Part shown: positions 12,491 to 24,529 of the stretch, one piece after another
How positions within the stretch are numbered: position 1 is the stretch's first letter
Layout: the number at the start of each line of letters is the position of its first letter
DNA from: Acestrorhynchus altus
Taxonomy: Eukaryota; Chordata; Actinopteri; Characiformes; Acestrorhynchidae
DNA length: 64,000 nt
Assembly: GCA_034509495.1 (NCBI GenBank)
Contig: CM067524.1
Coordinates: forward strand, 540,654 to 604,653
Direction: 5' to 3'
Program-made: the position numbers and the translations under genes
Notes under the pieces: model-generated
The model's database searches: none
Seen by the model: the letters and a program-made list of their open reading frames with translations, nothing else
Told to the model about the DNA's origin: nothing

Positions 12491-13690
12491 GAGGTGGACC
12501 AGGTTTTAAGGTTGAGAGGTTAGGATCAGTTTTTGGATGCGTGCTGGCCATTTTTATTTCTTCAGAAGCTCTTTTTAGTGCAGACGTGTTAAGTGAGGTA
12601 ATGAGTGAAATTTTCTTACTGGATTCAGGTGATGCAGGACTTTCACCCCAAGAGATACACACATTCCCGAGAGATCCGGGCTTGTTGACGTTCCTGGTGG
12701 TAGACTCCCACAGCACACTGACCAAACTCTTCATTTTTCATCTGCGACAGCCCATGTCCACAAGTGGCCTCTCACCAGCATTACAGCATTGCCTACAGGT
12801 GCTTCTAACTGAGGTCACTCTACAGTAGCAAACAAAAGTTTAGACCCATTGAACTGAACATACGTGATTCAAGGCTCCTGCCTAAATACGTGAAAAGGTT
12901 GCTTTGGGCAGTCAACATTCCAGGAGGTTCGTTACGAAGAAAGAGAGAGGCTTGAGGTAACCAAGAGTGTGCAAGGCTGAAAACTGGGGCTTTCTGAAGA
13001 ATCTAAACTAGTCTGGAACTGGTCTCTGCATAATTCCTCATGTTGTTTCATAGATTTGCTTTCGTCACTGTGCTCTGGATGAGTGTGTGTGTCTAAACGC
13101 TGGACTGGTGCTGTAAGAACAGGGATTAAGAGGAGACTGAGAGAGCTTTCTGTCAGTATGACTCCATTTATGTGCACTACTGCTCTGTACAGTTTGAAAG
13201 TGTGGTGAAATCATAAATGCCTTAATAGCAGATGATATAAGAGATTAACTCCCATCTTAAGAAACACAACAGTGAATGAATCACAGCTTCTGTATGTATC
13301 TTCTCACGTCACACAGCCCACTAGTATTCTTTCCATTGGCACCAAAGCAGGCATAGTAGCTAGTAAGATTATTGTCATCATTATAGGCTCTGTGTAGGGC
13401 AGACAGCATTGCATCAGAACTGGGACCATGCCTCAATCTGGCAGAACTGGATGCTCTGCAAATAGAAACCTGGCAATGGATTCCAGCAGTGGCACCACCA
13501 GGCCTGACGGGATGCTGGCTGTTTACAGTCAGCTCAACTCAACTCAATTAAGTTGGCTTGAATCACTTCTTAATCTTCTGCTTCATCTGTCCTCATTTCC
13601 TTCTCCCTCTTTCTTTAAATCTGTGACAGAACCCACAGAATTGAGTTTGCAGCAAACCTGCATCCAGTGACTGGAATGTATGAATAGGTA
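12490..13690. other. Gene-free stretch between two G/T-rich arrays
   Basis: No conserved exon or repeat family recognised. The short open frames here have no recognisable domain. Confidence 0.45.
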
Positions 13691-14900
13691 CAGGATTATT
13701 GGAAGTGGATAGGATTCTTTTTGGGTTGAATCTAGATTCAGCATTGGATTTCGGAATAGTTTGGGTTGGTGTTAGGTTTGGGATTAGGTTAGCAATTAGT
13801 TTTAGGTTTGGGTTAATTTTAGATTGTCATTCGCATTGGGATTAGGTTTAGAGTTAGATTTGGTGTGAGGTTAGAAATGGGTTGGAGTTAGGAATGAGTT
13901 GAGGTTAGGAATGAGTTGGGAAAGAGCTGGGGTTAGGTTTGTGTTGGTTTGGGGTAGGTTTTGGGATGATTATGAATAGTATAGAATTATATTTGGGGTT
14001 AGATACAGTTTGGGTTGGGATTTTGGTAGAAGTTCTAGAAGAAGGACTAGATTCCATTTGGGTTTAGGAAGTTTAGGTTGAGTTTAGTTCTATATTGTCA
14101 TATTTGGGGTTTGCTTTGTGGGTAGGTTTGTGGTAAGATTTGGGTTGTAGTTAGGTTTGGGCTAGGTCTAGACTTGAATAGGTTCAGGGATTGTTTTGGG
14201 ATTATGAATAGTTTGGGATTAAATGTGGTTTGAAATTAGATTTGGGATTTGGTTTGGAGGAATAGGTTGGAGTTAGGAATGAGTTGGAGTTAGGAATGGG
14301 TTGGGGTTAGATTTGTTGTTAGTGTTGGGCTTAGGTTTGGCTTGAGGATAATTGGGGTTGGTGAATTTTGGTTGGGGTTAGGTTTGGGGTTATGTTTAGG
14401 TTGGAGTTTGGTTTGGGATGTGATTAGGTTTGAGGTTATGTTTAGGTTGGAGTTTGGTTTGGGATGCGATTAGGTTTGAGGTTATGTTTAGGTTGGAGTT
14501 TGGTTTGGGATGTGATTAGGTTTGAGGTTATGTTTGGGTTGGAGTTTGGTTTGGGGTTATGTTTAGGTTGGAGTTTGGTTTGGGGTTATGTTTAGGTTGG
14601 AGTTTGGTTTGGGATGTGATTAGGTTTGAGGTTATGTTTAGGTTGGAGTTTGGTTTGGGATGTGATTAGGTTTGGGGTTCTGTTTAGGTTGGAGTTTGGT
14701 TTGGGATGTGATTAGGTTTGAGGTTATGTTTAGGTTGGAGTTTGGTTTGGGATGTGATTAGGTTTGAGGTTATGTTTAGGTTGGAGTTTGGTTTGGGATG
14801 TGATTAGGTTTGGGTTAGACTAGGATAAAATGTGGCTGGAATTAGGATTTGGTTGAAGTTAGGAACAGATGCTTTTGAGGTTAAGATTTAGTTGTAATTA
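13690..14900. repeat. G/T-rich array including a 46-bp tandem repeat
   Basis: Starts as degenerate TTAGGTTTGGG-type sequence. From about 14390 to 14815 it is an ordered array with units containing TTTAGGTTGGAGTTTGGTTT, mainly 46 bp long with some shorter 29-bp variants, about nine copies. Strong strand asymmetry (G and T on +). Confidence 0.9.
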
Positions 14901-15728
14901 GTTTTGGAAGAAGAATCCTCTCTCCTCCCTTACAAATTTGATCTTTCATAAACCCTAGTCCTTTTGACCGATTGTCCAGTGGAGACTTGTAGGAGAATGT
15001 CCAAGACGTACTGCAGCCAGGTTTCCCTTAACTGAACGTCAGGCTTTTCTTTCAGTGTTGTTTTTATAGAGGCTGTTGATGCAGCCATACAAATCCTGCT
15101 CTTTCAGAAGCTCATCTTAAAAGTGGCATCATCCTGCAACAACAGAAGATCTGAGCACATCGGGAAACTTTTATCTAACAGTTTAGAAATAAGTGGAAAG
15201 ACATACTTTCAAATCTTTACCACCATTGGGCATTTCTGAAAAATGTATTATTCTAGTCCCAATTCATACTGATATTCTGATACTGATCTGGCAGAGAAAA
15301 CTATCTATCCTAATCAATGGTAATGCCCAGAGGACCAGCCTTAGTAGATATGAATCTACAGTGACTGAGACCTCGAGCTGAGCCGTGAACTCTGAGGAGT
15401 TCAACTGGAGGACGGATCTTCAATAAACTATCCCAGGGAAGCCTGTAAACCCGCAGAACAGAGGTATTTAACCCTTCTCTGCTCTGCTCCATGCCGGTAG
15501 AGTTATATGTTGTTTTGAGAGTCGGAGGCCTGGTGGAACACCTGCATGTCCAATTTTGATCGGTTGAGGACAGCATGAATCAAAACACGTCCGCTTAAAG
15601 TGATAAAAAATGAGCTATGACCTCCTCTCTGCACTCTGCACTCCTGTCCTCCATTACCTGGAACAGGTGGGATACACTCATACATTTGTTCCCCCCAGAA
15701 GGACATGTGGCACTGCGGTTCTATAGTG
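14900..15728. other. Gene-free stretch
   Basis: Unique-looking sequence with no recognisable coding region or tandem structure. Confidence 0.45.
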
Positions 15729-16151
15729 AAGGAAGATGAAGGTGATCAGGATCAATAACTGATGATAACTGTAGTCTGATCTGATCAATATTTATTGATC
15801 TACTCATACAGAAGTGGTGTCTCTCAGTTCGGCGTTGGGTTTAACGCAACACGCCAGACGTCTCTGCATGGAGGTGTAGAGGTTCCTAATGGTGTCCTGT
15901 GATGATCCATCCCATGCAGCTTGAATGTTCTCACGCAGTTCTGCAGATGGTGCAGTAGGGGTGGAGTGTTGATAGAGCGTCCAATAATGTCCACACATTT
16001 TCAATCAGGGACAGGTCTGGAGAGGAGACCAACCTCGGCGTAGTATCTGTCTTCAAGGCAAGATCTTGAGATGACAGCAGAATGTGGACGAGCGTCATCC
16101 TGTTGGAATAGAGCACCGGAGTGTGTGTTCAGAAAAGATAGAACCACTGGA
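15729..16151 (-). mobile_element. Tc1-like remnant, family A (copy 2)
   Basis: Reverse-orientation counterpart of 6220-6652: the same tail, then ENIQAAWDGSSQDTIRNLYT, then SSPDLSLIENVWTLL and the region of the second acidic residue. It stops at 'agaaccactgg', the same inner point that precedes LPFLNTHSG in copy 1. Differs from copy 1 by a few percent at most by eye. Confidence 0.85.
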
Positions 16152-17115
16152 CAATGAGTCTAGATTAGGGTTGGAGCTCAGTTATGCAGAATGTAAATCT
16201 AACCCTAACCATAACCACAGTAGAATATGTCATATTGTCATATGTCAAACCGACAACCTTCCTTTCACAAGGCAGTTTCCCTATCCACCAGGCTATGGTG
16301 GCCATAAAGTCTGGGTCTGGTGTCTTAGACCTCTCTGGCACCCTGACACCAATGAACCCACAGGTGGGCTGAGTACTGGGACTTTACAGAGCTAGGTGCT
16401 GCTCCTGGTACATGTCGTATGATTTCTGAGATGTTTTGTCACATATTTATGAATCTTCTCCAGGTCAGGAGGTCCAAGAAGAGCCCCAAAGAAAAAGGTT
16501 TCGTGCTGCCCTGACAATCAAAAATCAAGCTGGATACGATCTAGATAGAGATTTGGGCTGGCAGTGTGAAGATAGCCTTAGTACCTACAGCTGGTCTGGG
16601 TTTCCGGGGCTTTGGTGCCAAATCATGTTTAACAGTCCCAAAACATAACCCTCACCAAGATCCAAAAGTGAAATTGACCGCTGACCGAAAGCAACCAGCC
16701 CACCCTCTGGCCTTCAGAAGGAAAAAGATCCCCCCAGTGTCAAATGAACCCACTCATGAGCTGAAGATCAGATGTGGTTTCGTCCCGACTATCAAAAATC
16801 AATCTGGATACAATCTAGATACAGCAGTGCACTGGAACAGTCTACGCTTTACAGCACCATGGAACGGTGTTCCATAGCTGCCCATGTCTGGCTTTCTGCT
16901 CACAGCATAATAATACAATAATACATCTCAGGATATCAGTAAATTCAAAATATTATTGAACATCGTTAACTTTTGACCTCAGGATGTTGATCAGCGGAGA
17001 CTGACTCCAGCTTACAGTCCCCTGTTTCAGTCTTTATATTTATACTGCATATTTTCATTCAGTGTCATTTAAACTGAAGTGCATTATCTCATAAAGAAGG
17101 GTGGAGAGATTGGAT

Positions 17116-17120
<5 letters not shown>
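16152..17120. other. Gene-free stretch with a SINE-like tail
   Basis: 16240-16300 reads 'ccgacaaccttcctttcaca' and 'aaggcagtttccctatccac', resembling the B-box half of the tRNA-derived SINE seen at 60.9 kb (minus strand). Two related ~100-base segments around 16520-16560 and 16770-16830 share 'caatcaaaaatcaagctgga'-type sequence, so a local duplication is present. No gene recognised. Confidence 0.5.

Positions 17121-17165
<45 letters not shown>
17121..17165. repeat. (TG)n microsatellite
   Basis: Uninterrupted TG run of about 44 bases. Confidence 0.97.
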
Positions 17166-17168
<3 letters not shown>

Positions 17169-17689
17169 AATAAAATGCTGAGGCATGAACAGACAGAAAG
17201 CTTTTACAGTCGGCTCTTGCCAAAAAAAACTTCTCAGTGAGATTTATGACTTCCAATAAGTTATTTTGCTTACTGATTAAAATGTTTCATCTCCATCTCT
17301 TGCAAAATATTACCCTACAGACAGATTCAAAATATTCCGGCCTCTGCAGCCGTTCACGGCAGCTGAACTGGTGCCAGTGCTTTTTCGGAGAATTGTAAAT
17401 TATGTTTAAAAACCAGATGAAAAAGGGGGGTCAGCGAGAGGAACGCAGAGGAAGGTCAGCTACAGAGGCTGATTTCTGCTGGTCAATGTTTAACTGAAAT
17501 GATATAAAGATGTATATGCTGAAGGAACACAAGGCTGAGAGTTTACTTTGGCCTTCAGCACAAACAGAATCGGAGCAGAATTCCGGCTTTTCGGGAACAT
17601 TTGACTCCTGAACAGATTCAGACACTGACTTTACATCAGTCAGACGCTGACTGAGCTTTTCCTTTCTCTGTTGGCGTCATACAAACCTA

Positions 17690-18170
17690 TCAGTCTGGAT
17701 ATTAATGATATTAGAGATTCATTCTGGATATTAATGATATTAGAGATTCATTCTGGATATTAATGATATTAGAGATTCATACTGGATATTAATGTTATTA
17801 GAGATTCATTCTGGATATTAATGATATTAGAGATTAATTCTGGATATTAATGTTATTAGAGATTCATTCTGGATATTAATGATATTAGAGATTCATTCTG
17901 GATATTAATGTGATTAGAGATTCATTCTGGATATTAATGTTATTAGAGATTCATTCTGGATATTAATGATATTAGAGATTCATTCTGGATATTAATGTAA
18001 TTAGAGATTCATTCTGGATATTAAAGTTATTAGAGATTCATTCTGATATTAATGTTATTAGAGATTCATTCTGGATATTAATGATATTAGAGATTCATTC
18101 TGATATTAATGATATTAGAGATTCATTCTGGATATTAATGTTATTAGAGATTCATTCTGGATATTGATGT
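17690..18170. repeat. 29-bp AT-rich minisatellite, about 16 copies
   Basis: The unit contains CTGGATATTAATGATATTAG followed by AGATTCATT. Variants have single-base changes or lose GG. Stops in all frames. Sits about 2 kb upstream of wnt9a exon 1. Confidence 0.95.
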
Positions 18171-18886
18171 CCTTTAACGTCACTCGGGTTGTATAATGAT
18201 TGTAGTTTGTGTGCACTATAGGAACTGCTCACTATTTCTCTGAATTCTAATCTCTGAATTTTAATCTCAACAGGATTTAATTATTAGCGAGATTGATTTC
18301 CTGTAGATGGAATTATCAGAGAAACACATCAGACCTGTGGCCATCAAACATATGACCTGTAGAAAGAACTTCAGAAATTCAAAGTCCACTCTGTTGTATA
18401 CACTGCAGAAGGCAAAAGTTTGGGTACCCTTGGTAAAAATCACTGATACTGTGAATTGTCCAGGTAACCAACCCTGCTCCTGGAGAGCAACCTTCTGGCA
18501 GCTTTCAGCCCCAAAGCAAATCTAAGACTTCAGTCGGCAAATCAAGAGCTTGTGACGGCAGTGATGAGTTGGACCAGGTGGGGTGGATTAGGTTCGAATG
18601 TAAAGTCTGCAGAATACATGGGATCCACAACAAACCTGAGCTTTTACTCAGATCTCAGACCTTAATTAGCTAATTAGAACCATGGCTTGACCAGGTGACT
18701 GACTCCTAAAACCTCATCCCAACAACCAGCAGCTATGAGCTCTTCTAAGCAGCTGCCTAGCACTCAGAATATTATCATAACAGATCCCAGAGCAGAACAC
18801 GATGACAGTAAAGTGTTTTAGGAGCCAATTCCACAGTTCAGAATGGAATTAAAAAAGGACATCTAACAGGAATAGCAGCAAAGCAT
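18170..18886. other. Gene-free stretch
   Basis: No gene or clear repeat recognised, apart from a few words shared with dispersed repeats. Confidence 0.45.
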
Positions 18887-19028
18887 GTGTCTTCAAGGTG
18901 AGATCTTGAGACGGCAGCAGTGTGTGGACGAGCATCGTCCTGTTGGAATAGAGCACCGGAGTGTGTGTTCAGAAAAGGTAGAACCACTGGTTGCAGAACC
19001 TCATTAACATAACGTTGGTCTGTTAAAG
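18887..19028 (-). mobile_element. Tc1-like remnant, family A (copy 3, fragment)
   Basis: Matches the part of family A that encodes YVNEVLQPVVLPFLNTHSGA and ends just after SRSHLEDT. It breaks off at the point where the other copies continue to the third catalytic residue. Confidence 0.8.
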
Positions 19029-19339
19029 TGTTAAAGTGTACATGGTACGACATGTAATATGTCACTAAGACCATTCCACTCTTAAACTGCTTTAAAACAG
19101 GCATATTTCACTCACGAAGCTGCACCAAAGCACACGTAACAGGACGACCTTATACAGTCAGTCAGGTACAGTCATCAGGTCTGACCTTGATTAGGTCACA
19201 TGCATTTGAATCATTCGCAGTCAAACCTGCCCAGGTTTCATTCCTGTCAACTGAAACTACCACAACCATAAGTGTAAATGGACCCATTTCTTTACTAAGG
19301 AACCCTTGAAGAACCATCATTTTTAAGAGAGATGTTTTA

Positions 19340-19690
19340 TCAAAATATCCAAAATAATAATAATAATAATATCCAAAATCCTCCTCCTCCTTTCGGTTTC
19401 TCTCACTCTCTCTCTCTGTCATTGGGGGAGTAGTCCTCCTCCTCCTCCTTTCGGTTTCTCTCACTCTCTCTCTCTGTCATTGGGGGAGTAGTCCTCCTCC
19501 TCCTCCTTTCTCTCACTCTCTCTCTCTGTCATTGGGGGGAGTAGTCCTCCTCCTCCTCCTCCTTTCTCTCACTCTCTCTGTCATTGGGGGGAGTAGTTCT
19601 CCTCCTCCTCCTCCTCCTCCTCCTCCTCCTACATATACACATATACTCATATACACATACATATATACATACACACACACACACACACAC

Positions 19691-19777
<87 letters not shown>

Positions 19778-19901
19778 CATGTGTACACACAGATCTACAT
19801 AACAGTACAAACAGGTATTTACATTTTGTGGTCAGTAGGGATGTGATGAGTGTTACGTGTTGAGTGTCTCTCTGTCTCATATAGAGAAGCAGTCCTCTCT
19901 C

Positions 19902-19954
<53 letters not shown>

Positions 19955-20117
19955 ATATGTCTTGGTGGGAGGAGTATTCCCCTCCTTCTCTCACTCTCTC
20001 TCCTCCTCCTTGGTCTTGGTCTCATTCATTCTCTCTCCTCCTGAGATCCACCTCCTCCTCCTCTCTCTCCTCCTCCTCCTCCTTGGCTATAAGTTTCTCT
20101 CTCTCAGTGGGAGGAGC

Positions 20118-20152
<35 letters not shown>

Positions 20153-20225
20153 TCCTCCTCCTCCTCCTGGGCTATAAGTCTCTCTCTCTCCTCTCTCTCT
20201 CTCACTCTCTCGCGGGTCTCCAGTA
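19340..20225. repeat. Polypyrimidine / (CCT)n / (CA)n / (CT)n field before wnt9a
   Basis: Almost 0.9 kb of C/T on the + strand. There are (CTC)n blocks; about four copies of a ~55-65-bp unit containing CTCTCTCTGTCATTGGGGGA (19380-19600); a (CA)n/(TA)n block with TAACA interruptions (19671-19790); (CT)n blocks (19893-19951, 20120-20150); and a duplicated unit with GGCTATAAGT. It lies immediately upstream of exon 1, so it probably overlaps the promoter. Long mirror-like pyrimidine tracts can form triplex DNA; whether this one does is not shown. Confidence 0.85.
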
Positions 20226-20257
20226 GGGAGAGATGAGCTGGTCTGGACTTGCTGAAG
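20170..20257 (+). promoter_or_regulatory. wnt9a: Probable wnt9a core promoter and short 5' UTR
   Basis: GGGCTATAAG at 20169-20178 gives a TATA-like TATAAG about 80 bases before the ATG, and a second TATAAG lies in a duplicated unit near 20086-20091. Everything between is CT-rich microsatellite. If the downstream box works, transcription would start near 20205 and the 5' UTR would be about 50 bases. This is inferred from spacing only. No RNA evidence is available, and TATA-less initiation within the CT tract is equally possible. Confidence 0.3.
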
Positions 20258-20349
20258 ATGCTGGATGGACACGGAGCCCTGGGATGGATACCGGTCACTC
20301 TCTTAGTGTTTCTGTTCACTCTGCCTGCTCACTCCTCGGCTTACTTCGG
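20258..20349 (+). CDS. wnt9a: wnt9a coding exon 1 (signal peptide)
   Basis: Encodes residues 1-30 and two bases of codon 31: the whole signal peptide and the first residues of the mature protein (AYFG). The ATG context has A at -3, and MLDG matches the start of vertebrate Wnt9a. It ends at a strong donor, CGG|GTACGTG, leaving phase 2, which joins in frame to exon 2 to give FGLTG. An out-of-frame ATG lies 25 bases upstream at 20233. Confidence 0.95.
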
Positions 20350-20451
20350 GTACGTGCACGCGCACAGGTGTGAGATCGGTGTGCAGGAGCCAGGCTGAGA
20401 GGGAGAGCAGTGCTGGGTCTGTGAGGAGTTCTGGAGGAGATCAGCTCTCAG

Positions 20452-20489
<38 letters not shown>

Positions 20490-20652
20490 AAGAGAGAGAG
20501 AGAGAGAGACAGAGGGACAGAGAGAGGGACAGTGACACAGAGAGAGCGTGACAGAGAGAACAAGACAGAAAGTGACAGACAGAATAAGAAAGAGACTGAC
20601 AAAAATAATAGAGAGAAACAGAAAGAAAGACAAAAAACAGAGACAGAGGTAA

Positions 20653-20697
<45 letters not shown>

Positions 20698-23080
20698 AGT
20701 ATGATGCTTGCTTGACCATCATAGAATCATCTGGGTTAAGAAGCTTTTGGGAAACCCACCTCTGCTCCAGTTCAGAAGCAAGCCAGGGTTCACACTGGGG
20801 TTCGTTTCAGAGGCACTTATGCAGTGATGGTCAGAAGACTCCACAAATACATATTTGGAGGAACCTACATAATGTTCATGATGGTAAAGTCAGGATTCTA
20901 ATGCTTTGGGGACGATTTTGCTGCATTATGCCTTGCATGTGTTCCTGCACTGTGTAACCATGTGCAGTTTTTAAAAACCTCATTAGAACACAAAATCATC
21001 TCCAAACTGTGTGTCTCAAGCATCAGGCAATCTACTCATAACCATTTGGTCTGAAGAATGTTCCATAAGGCAGCTTATAGATGTCTGCTTCCAGAAGTTT
21101 ATCTAGAACTTAGCCTTTCACACCAATCCTAATCTAGAACCATCAGTGAAAGTGGCTACTCTCCAACAGGAGATCCAATTATCAGAGTTATCTGTGCTGT
21201 GATGCTAGATTGTTTAGAGCACTAGAAGTTCTCCATTATGGACTGCTGTTGCCTCAGGTGGCTGAAGGACTTCCTTTGCAGGTGCTTGGCCTCTTTTACG
21301 TCTCCCGGCAGCCTGCCGAAGGAACAAAAGGTGTGTAACACAGCTCAAAATATTGTGTCATGGCCGATACGCAGGGGGAGGGCGGTGGAGATGTTATCTG
21401 ATGTTATCTGCTGGAGGTATTCTCTGAGATGCAAGGTTTCTTGGGGCCAGTCGAGGCCACTCTGAAGGAGTGGTTCCCTAAGGGCCAGTTTGAAACATTA
21501 TGAAGCTGTAAAAGTGGTGTGTTGGGCCAGAGATCGGGGCTGGGCTTTTCTGTTTCCTTTCCTCCTCCAATTCACTTCTGGATCGCATTACCTTGGGTGG
21601 GATAGGAGCTCTGCGTGAAGAATTACAGCCATTCTTTGATCTGCCTGAGACCAGTGCTCTGAATGGCTGGAGGTGGTTTGATTGTGATGGCCTCCATAGG
21701 GTCTCGGGAAGAACTTCGGTTCGCGAGCAGGTATGCGGTGTCATGAGCAACGGGTGTCACACGCTCCTCAAGATGTTTCACCTTCAGTTTAATCACGAGT
21801 GCCCATTGTTTCTGAACCCTCCTGGGTCACCACTTCAGCTGCTCAGCCTGGCGTAGAGTACCTGTACTTCCTCATCATTGGGTCACAAAAGCAAGTCGTG
21901 GGAATCATATTGGCGATATAAGGAGCCCTCACATTATGTGCCGTCGCTGTTATCTTTTATAACGAGCTCCGCAACTCAGGTGTTGATGGCATTGGCTTTG
22001 GCTTTGGCTTTGGCCTGGCAGGGAAAAAGAAAGGCCTCTCAAAGTTTGATTGATCTGTTCTTGAATGAATGTTATCTCAAGTGGCTCGGGCTCAATCGGG
22101 TACCAGAGGTGTGTGTGAAGTGGACTTGGCAGAGCGGTCTAAAGTTGAGTCAGAGTTAATGCCCAGAGTGTGTAACTCCGGACTCGCGCACCCAATTAAA
22201 TCCTAATTAGTGTTGAGTGTGTACTAAAAGCAAGTCAAGTGTTTAATGGGTCGGGTTGGGACAGGACCCCTTGTGCACTTGCTTGTAAAAATAACCATTG
22301 GGATGCAGCCGATGTTACTCTGACACATCAGGGGAACCTCGCTAAGTTCTCGCTGGATTGTTCACAGTGCTGGAGAATGCAAGCAGACATCTGAAGCTCT
22401 GAACCTGAATGGTTCTAAAAAGTGCTGCCTGATACCTAATGACAGTTTTGAGAAGATATTGGGTCTAAAAGGTCTTTTTAAAATTGTATGTCGTTAAAAT
22501 GGTGGAGGGATATGTGCTCCAGGGCATTACGTGGCAAAAAATAGTCCAGAAAGAAAAACTTGTTCAGCTTCACTGTTGGGTTTGGATGGTAAATACAATG
22601 GTGATATGTGTGTTGTAGTCATGGCGACCGAAGCCTGCTTCCAATCACCACCACAGTACAGAAATCAGTTACAATGAAAACATTTCCCACCAATCCTGCT
22701 CTGAAGGAGGTGTGCAGAAAGTTGTCCAGAACTCCTAAATTCCCTCTTTAACCTTTTTTCTTCCATGCTTTTCTCCTCATCCAGTGAAGTGAGTGTTTTG
22801 GAGATACGTGGTTTTCTTATGACAGCGACAATAAGTGAAACATAAACACGGCCTGCTCTGGGCTGCCGGCCGCACTTCCGAGGGCGTTATGGGAATGCCA
22901 GCCAAATCAAGCTGCTCGGATCGTCATTCCTCGCCACAGGAATGAGAGAGCTTGGTTTTCCCCCAGCCGTATGCACTCCGGGCCGGAGCAGCAGGTGCCT
23001 CTGTAGGCTGGGGCTGGGATGGGTGGAACGGAGACTGGGTGAAGGGGAAAATGAGCGATGTCATTACCAAAACATTCCTG

Positions 23081-23116
<36 letters not shown>

Positions 23117-24492
23117 TGAGCTACAGCGTTGGTGCCGGTGTCACTCAGTAGTGTTCCCCACTGATTTGGTGGTATTGACACATCAAAAGTATTCGGTTCG
23201 CTGTAGTGTTTCTGATTTGACTGGGTGTGTTTAGGTGGTGTGTAAATGGGTGCTCTGGTTCATGTTTGTACTACTGTAGAAGTTTCCATTTGGTGTTGTT
23301 TTTGGAGAAGAAGCTGAACAAGACAACTTACACCAGGTTCTTCACAGGTTCTTTAGGACAGGCAATGTTCTGTATTTGTTCATGAGAATGAGAAGCATTG
23401 AAAGGGTTAAGCGGTTCTCCATGATGGAGAACATCTTGTAGAGGCTTTGTCAAGGAATATTTTGCACTTTTTCAGTACAGTTTAGAACTGAAAGGGTCCT
23501 AAAATGTTCCCAAATGTTCCTGAAGAACTTTGTGCTTCAGCAGACAGAATCTGTGAACTCTGTGAGAACTCTGTGAACTTTCCATCTTTCCAGTCAAAGG
23601 TTGTTCTTGGCACCTTCGTATTTAAGAATAGCTGTGGTTCTTAATATTGTTAATGCAAACTTGACATAAATGGGGAAAAGATTGTTTATCACATAGCATT
23701 ATCTAGAATGCCAGAGAGTCCTATTCTATTGGCAATACCTCCATCATAACCTATCTAGAATCCCAAAGGGTTAAAATGAGATTTTCCCGCTTACAGTATC
23801 ACTCACATTTACAGCCTATCTGGTACATCCAGAAAGCTAGAGTGATGTTTTTACTGCTTGCAGTTCCACATACACTCATATATAGAATGTACCAAAGGAT
23901 TCAAGTGACATTTTATGCTTACACAAAAGATGATCTAGTACATCCAGAAGGTCTAGAGTGGCAGTTTTACTGCTTAAACTACTGCTTAGGTTAAGAGCCC
24001 ATCTAGTACCTCCAGAAGGTTAAAGTAATGTTTTACTGCTTACACAACCACATACAATCGTAATCTATCTAGAACCACCTGACAGATTCAAGTGACATTT
24101 TTCCTGCTCACAATATCACTGATAATTATAGCCTATCTAGTACCTGACTTTGGGTGTTTGGGTGCAGCTAGGCATATGCATTAGAAGGGGTGTCCACATA
24201 CTTTTGTCCATACATTGTAGGAGTGAGTTGTGACTATGTGAGAGAGTGTATTACTCCACCGCTCCCCTCCTCATTGTAATGTTTACAGCCACCTGAGTCA
24301 TAATTGCCGGCAGAAACACTAACGTTCACTCTCGCACTAATCAATCACTCCCACTCAGTTGGAGTGCGGAGCCGTCAGTGTGTCCTCAGGCATTAGTGCT
24401 GTTAGCTCAGCTTAAATCCCGCCGCTCTTCTGCGGCAGATGAGTGATATACTGCTGCTCCGCTGGAACAGCCGACTGAACAGGAATTTCACC

Positions 24493-24529
<37 letters not shown>

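Noticed and set aside
20532..20957. 141-codon open frame after exon 1
   Set aside because: First half is (GA)n and related purine repeats, remainder resembles decayed mobile DNA; lies in intron 1 with no matching Wnt sequence.
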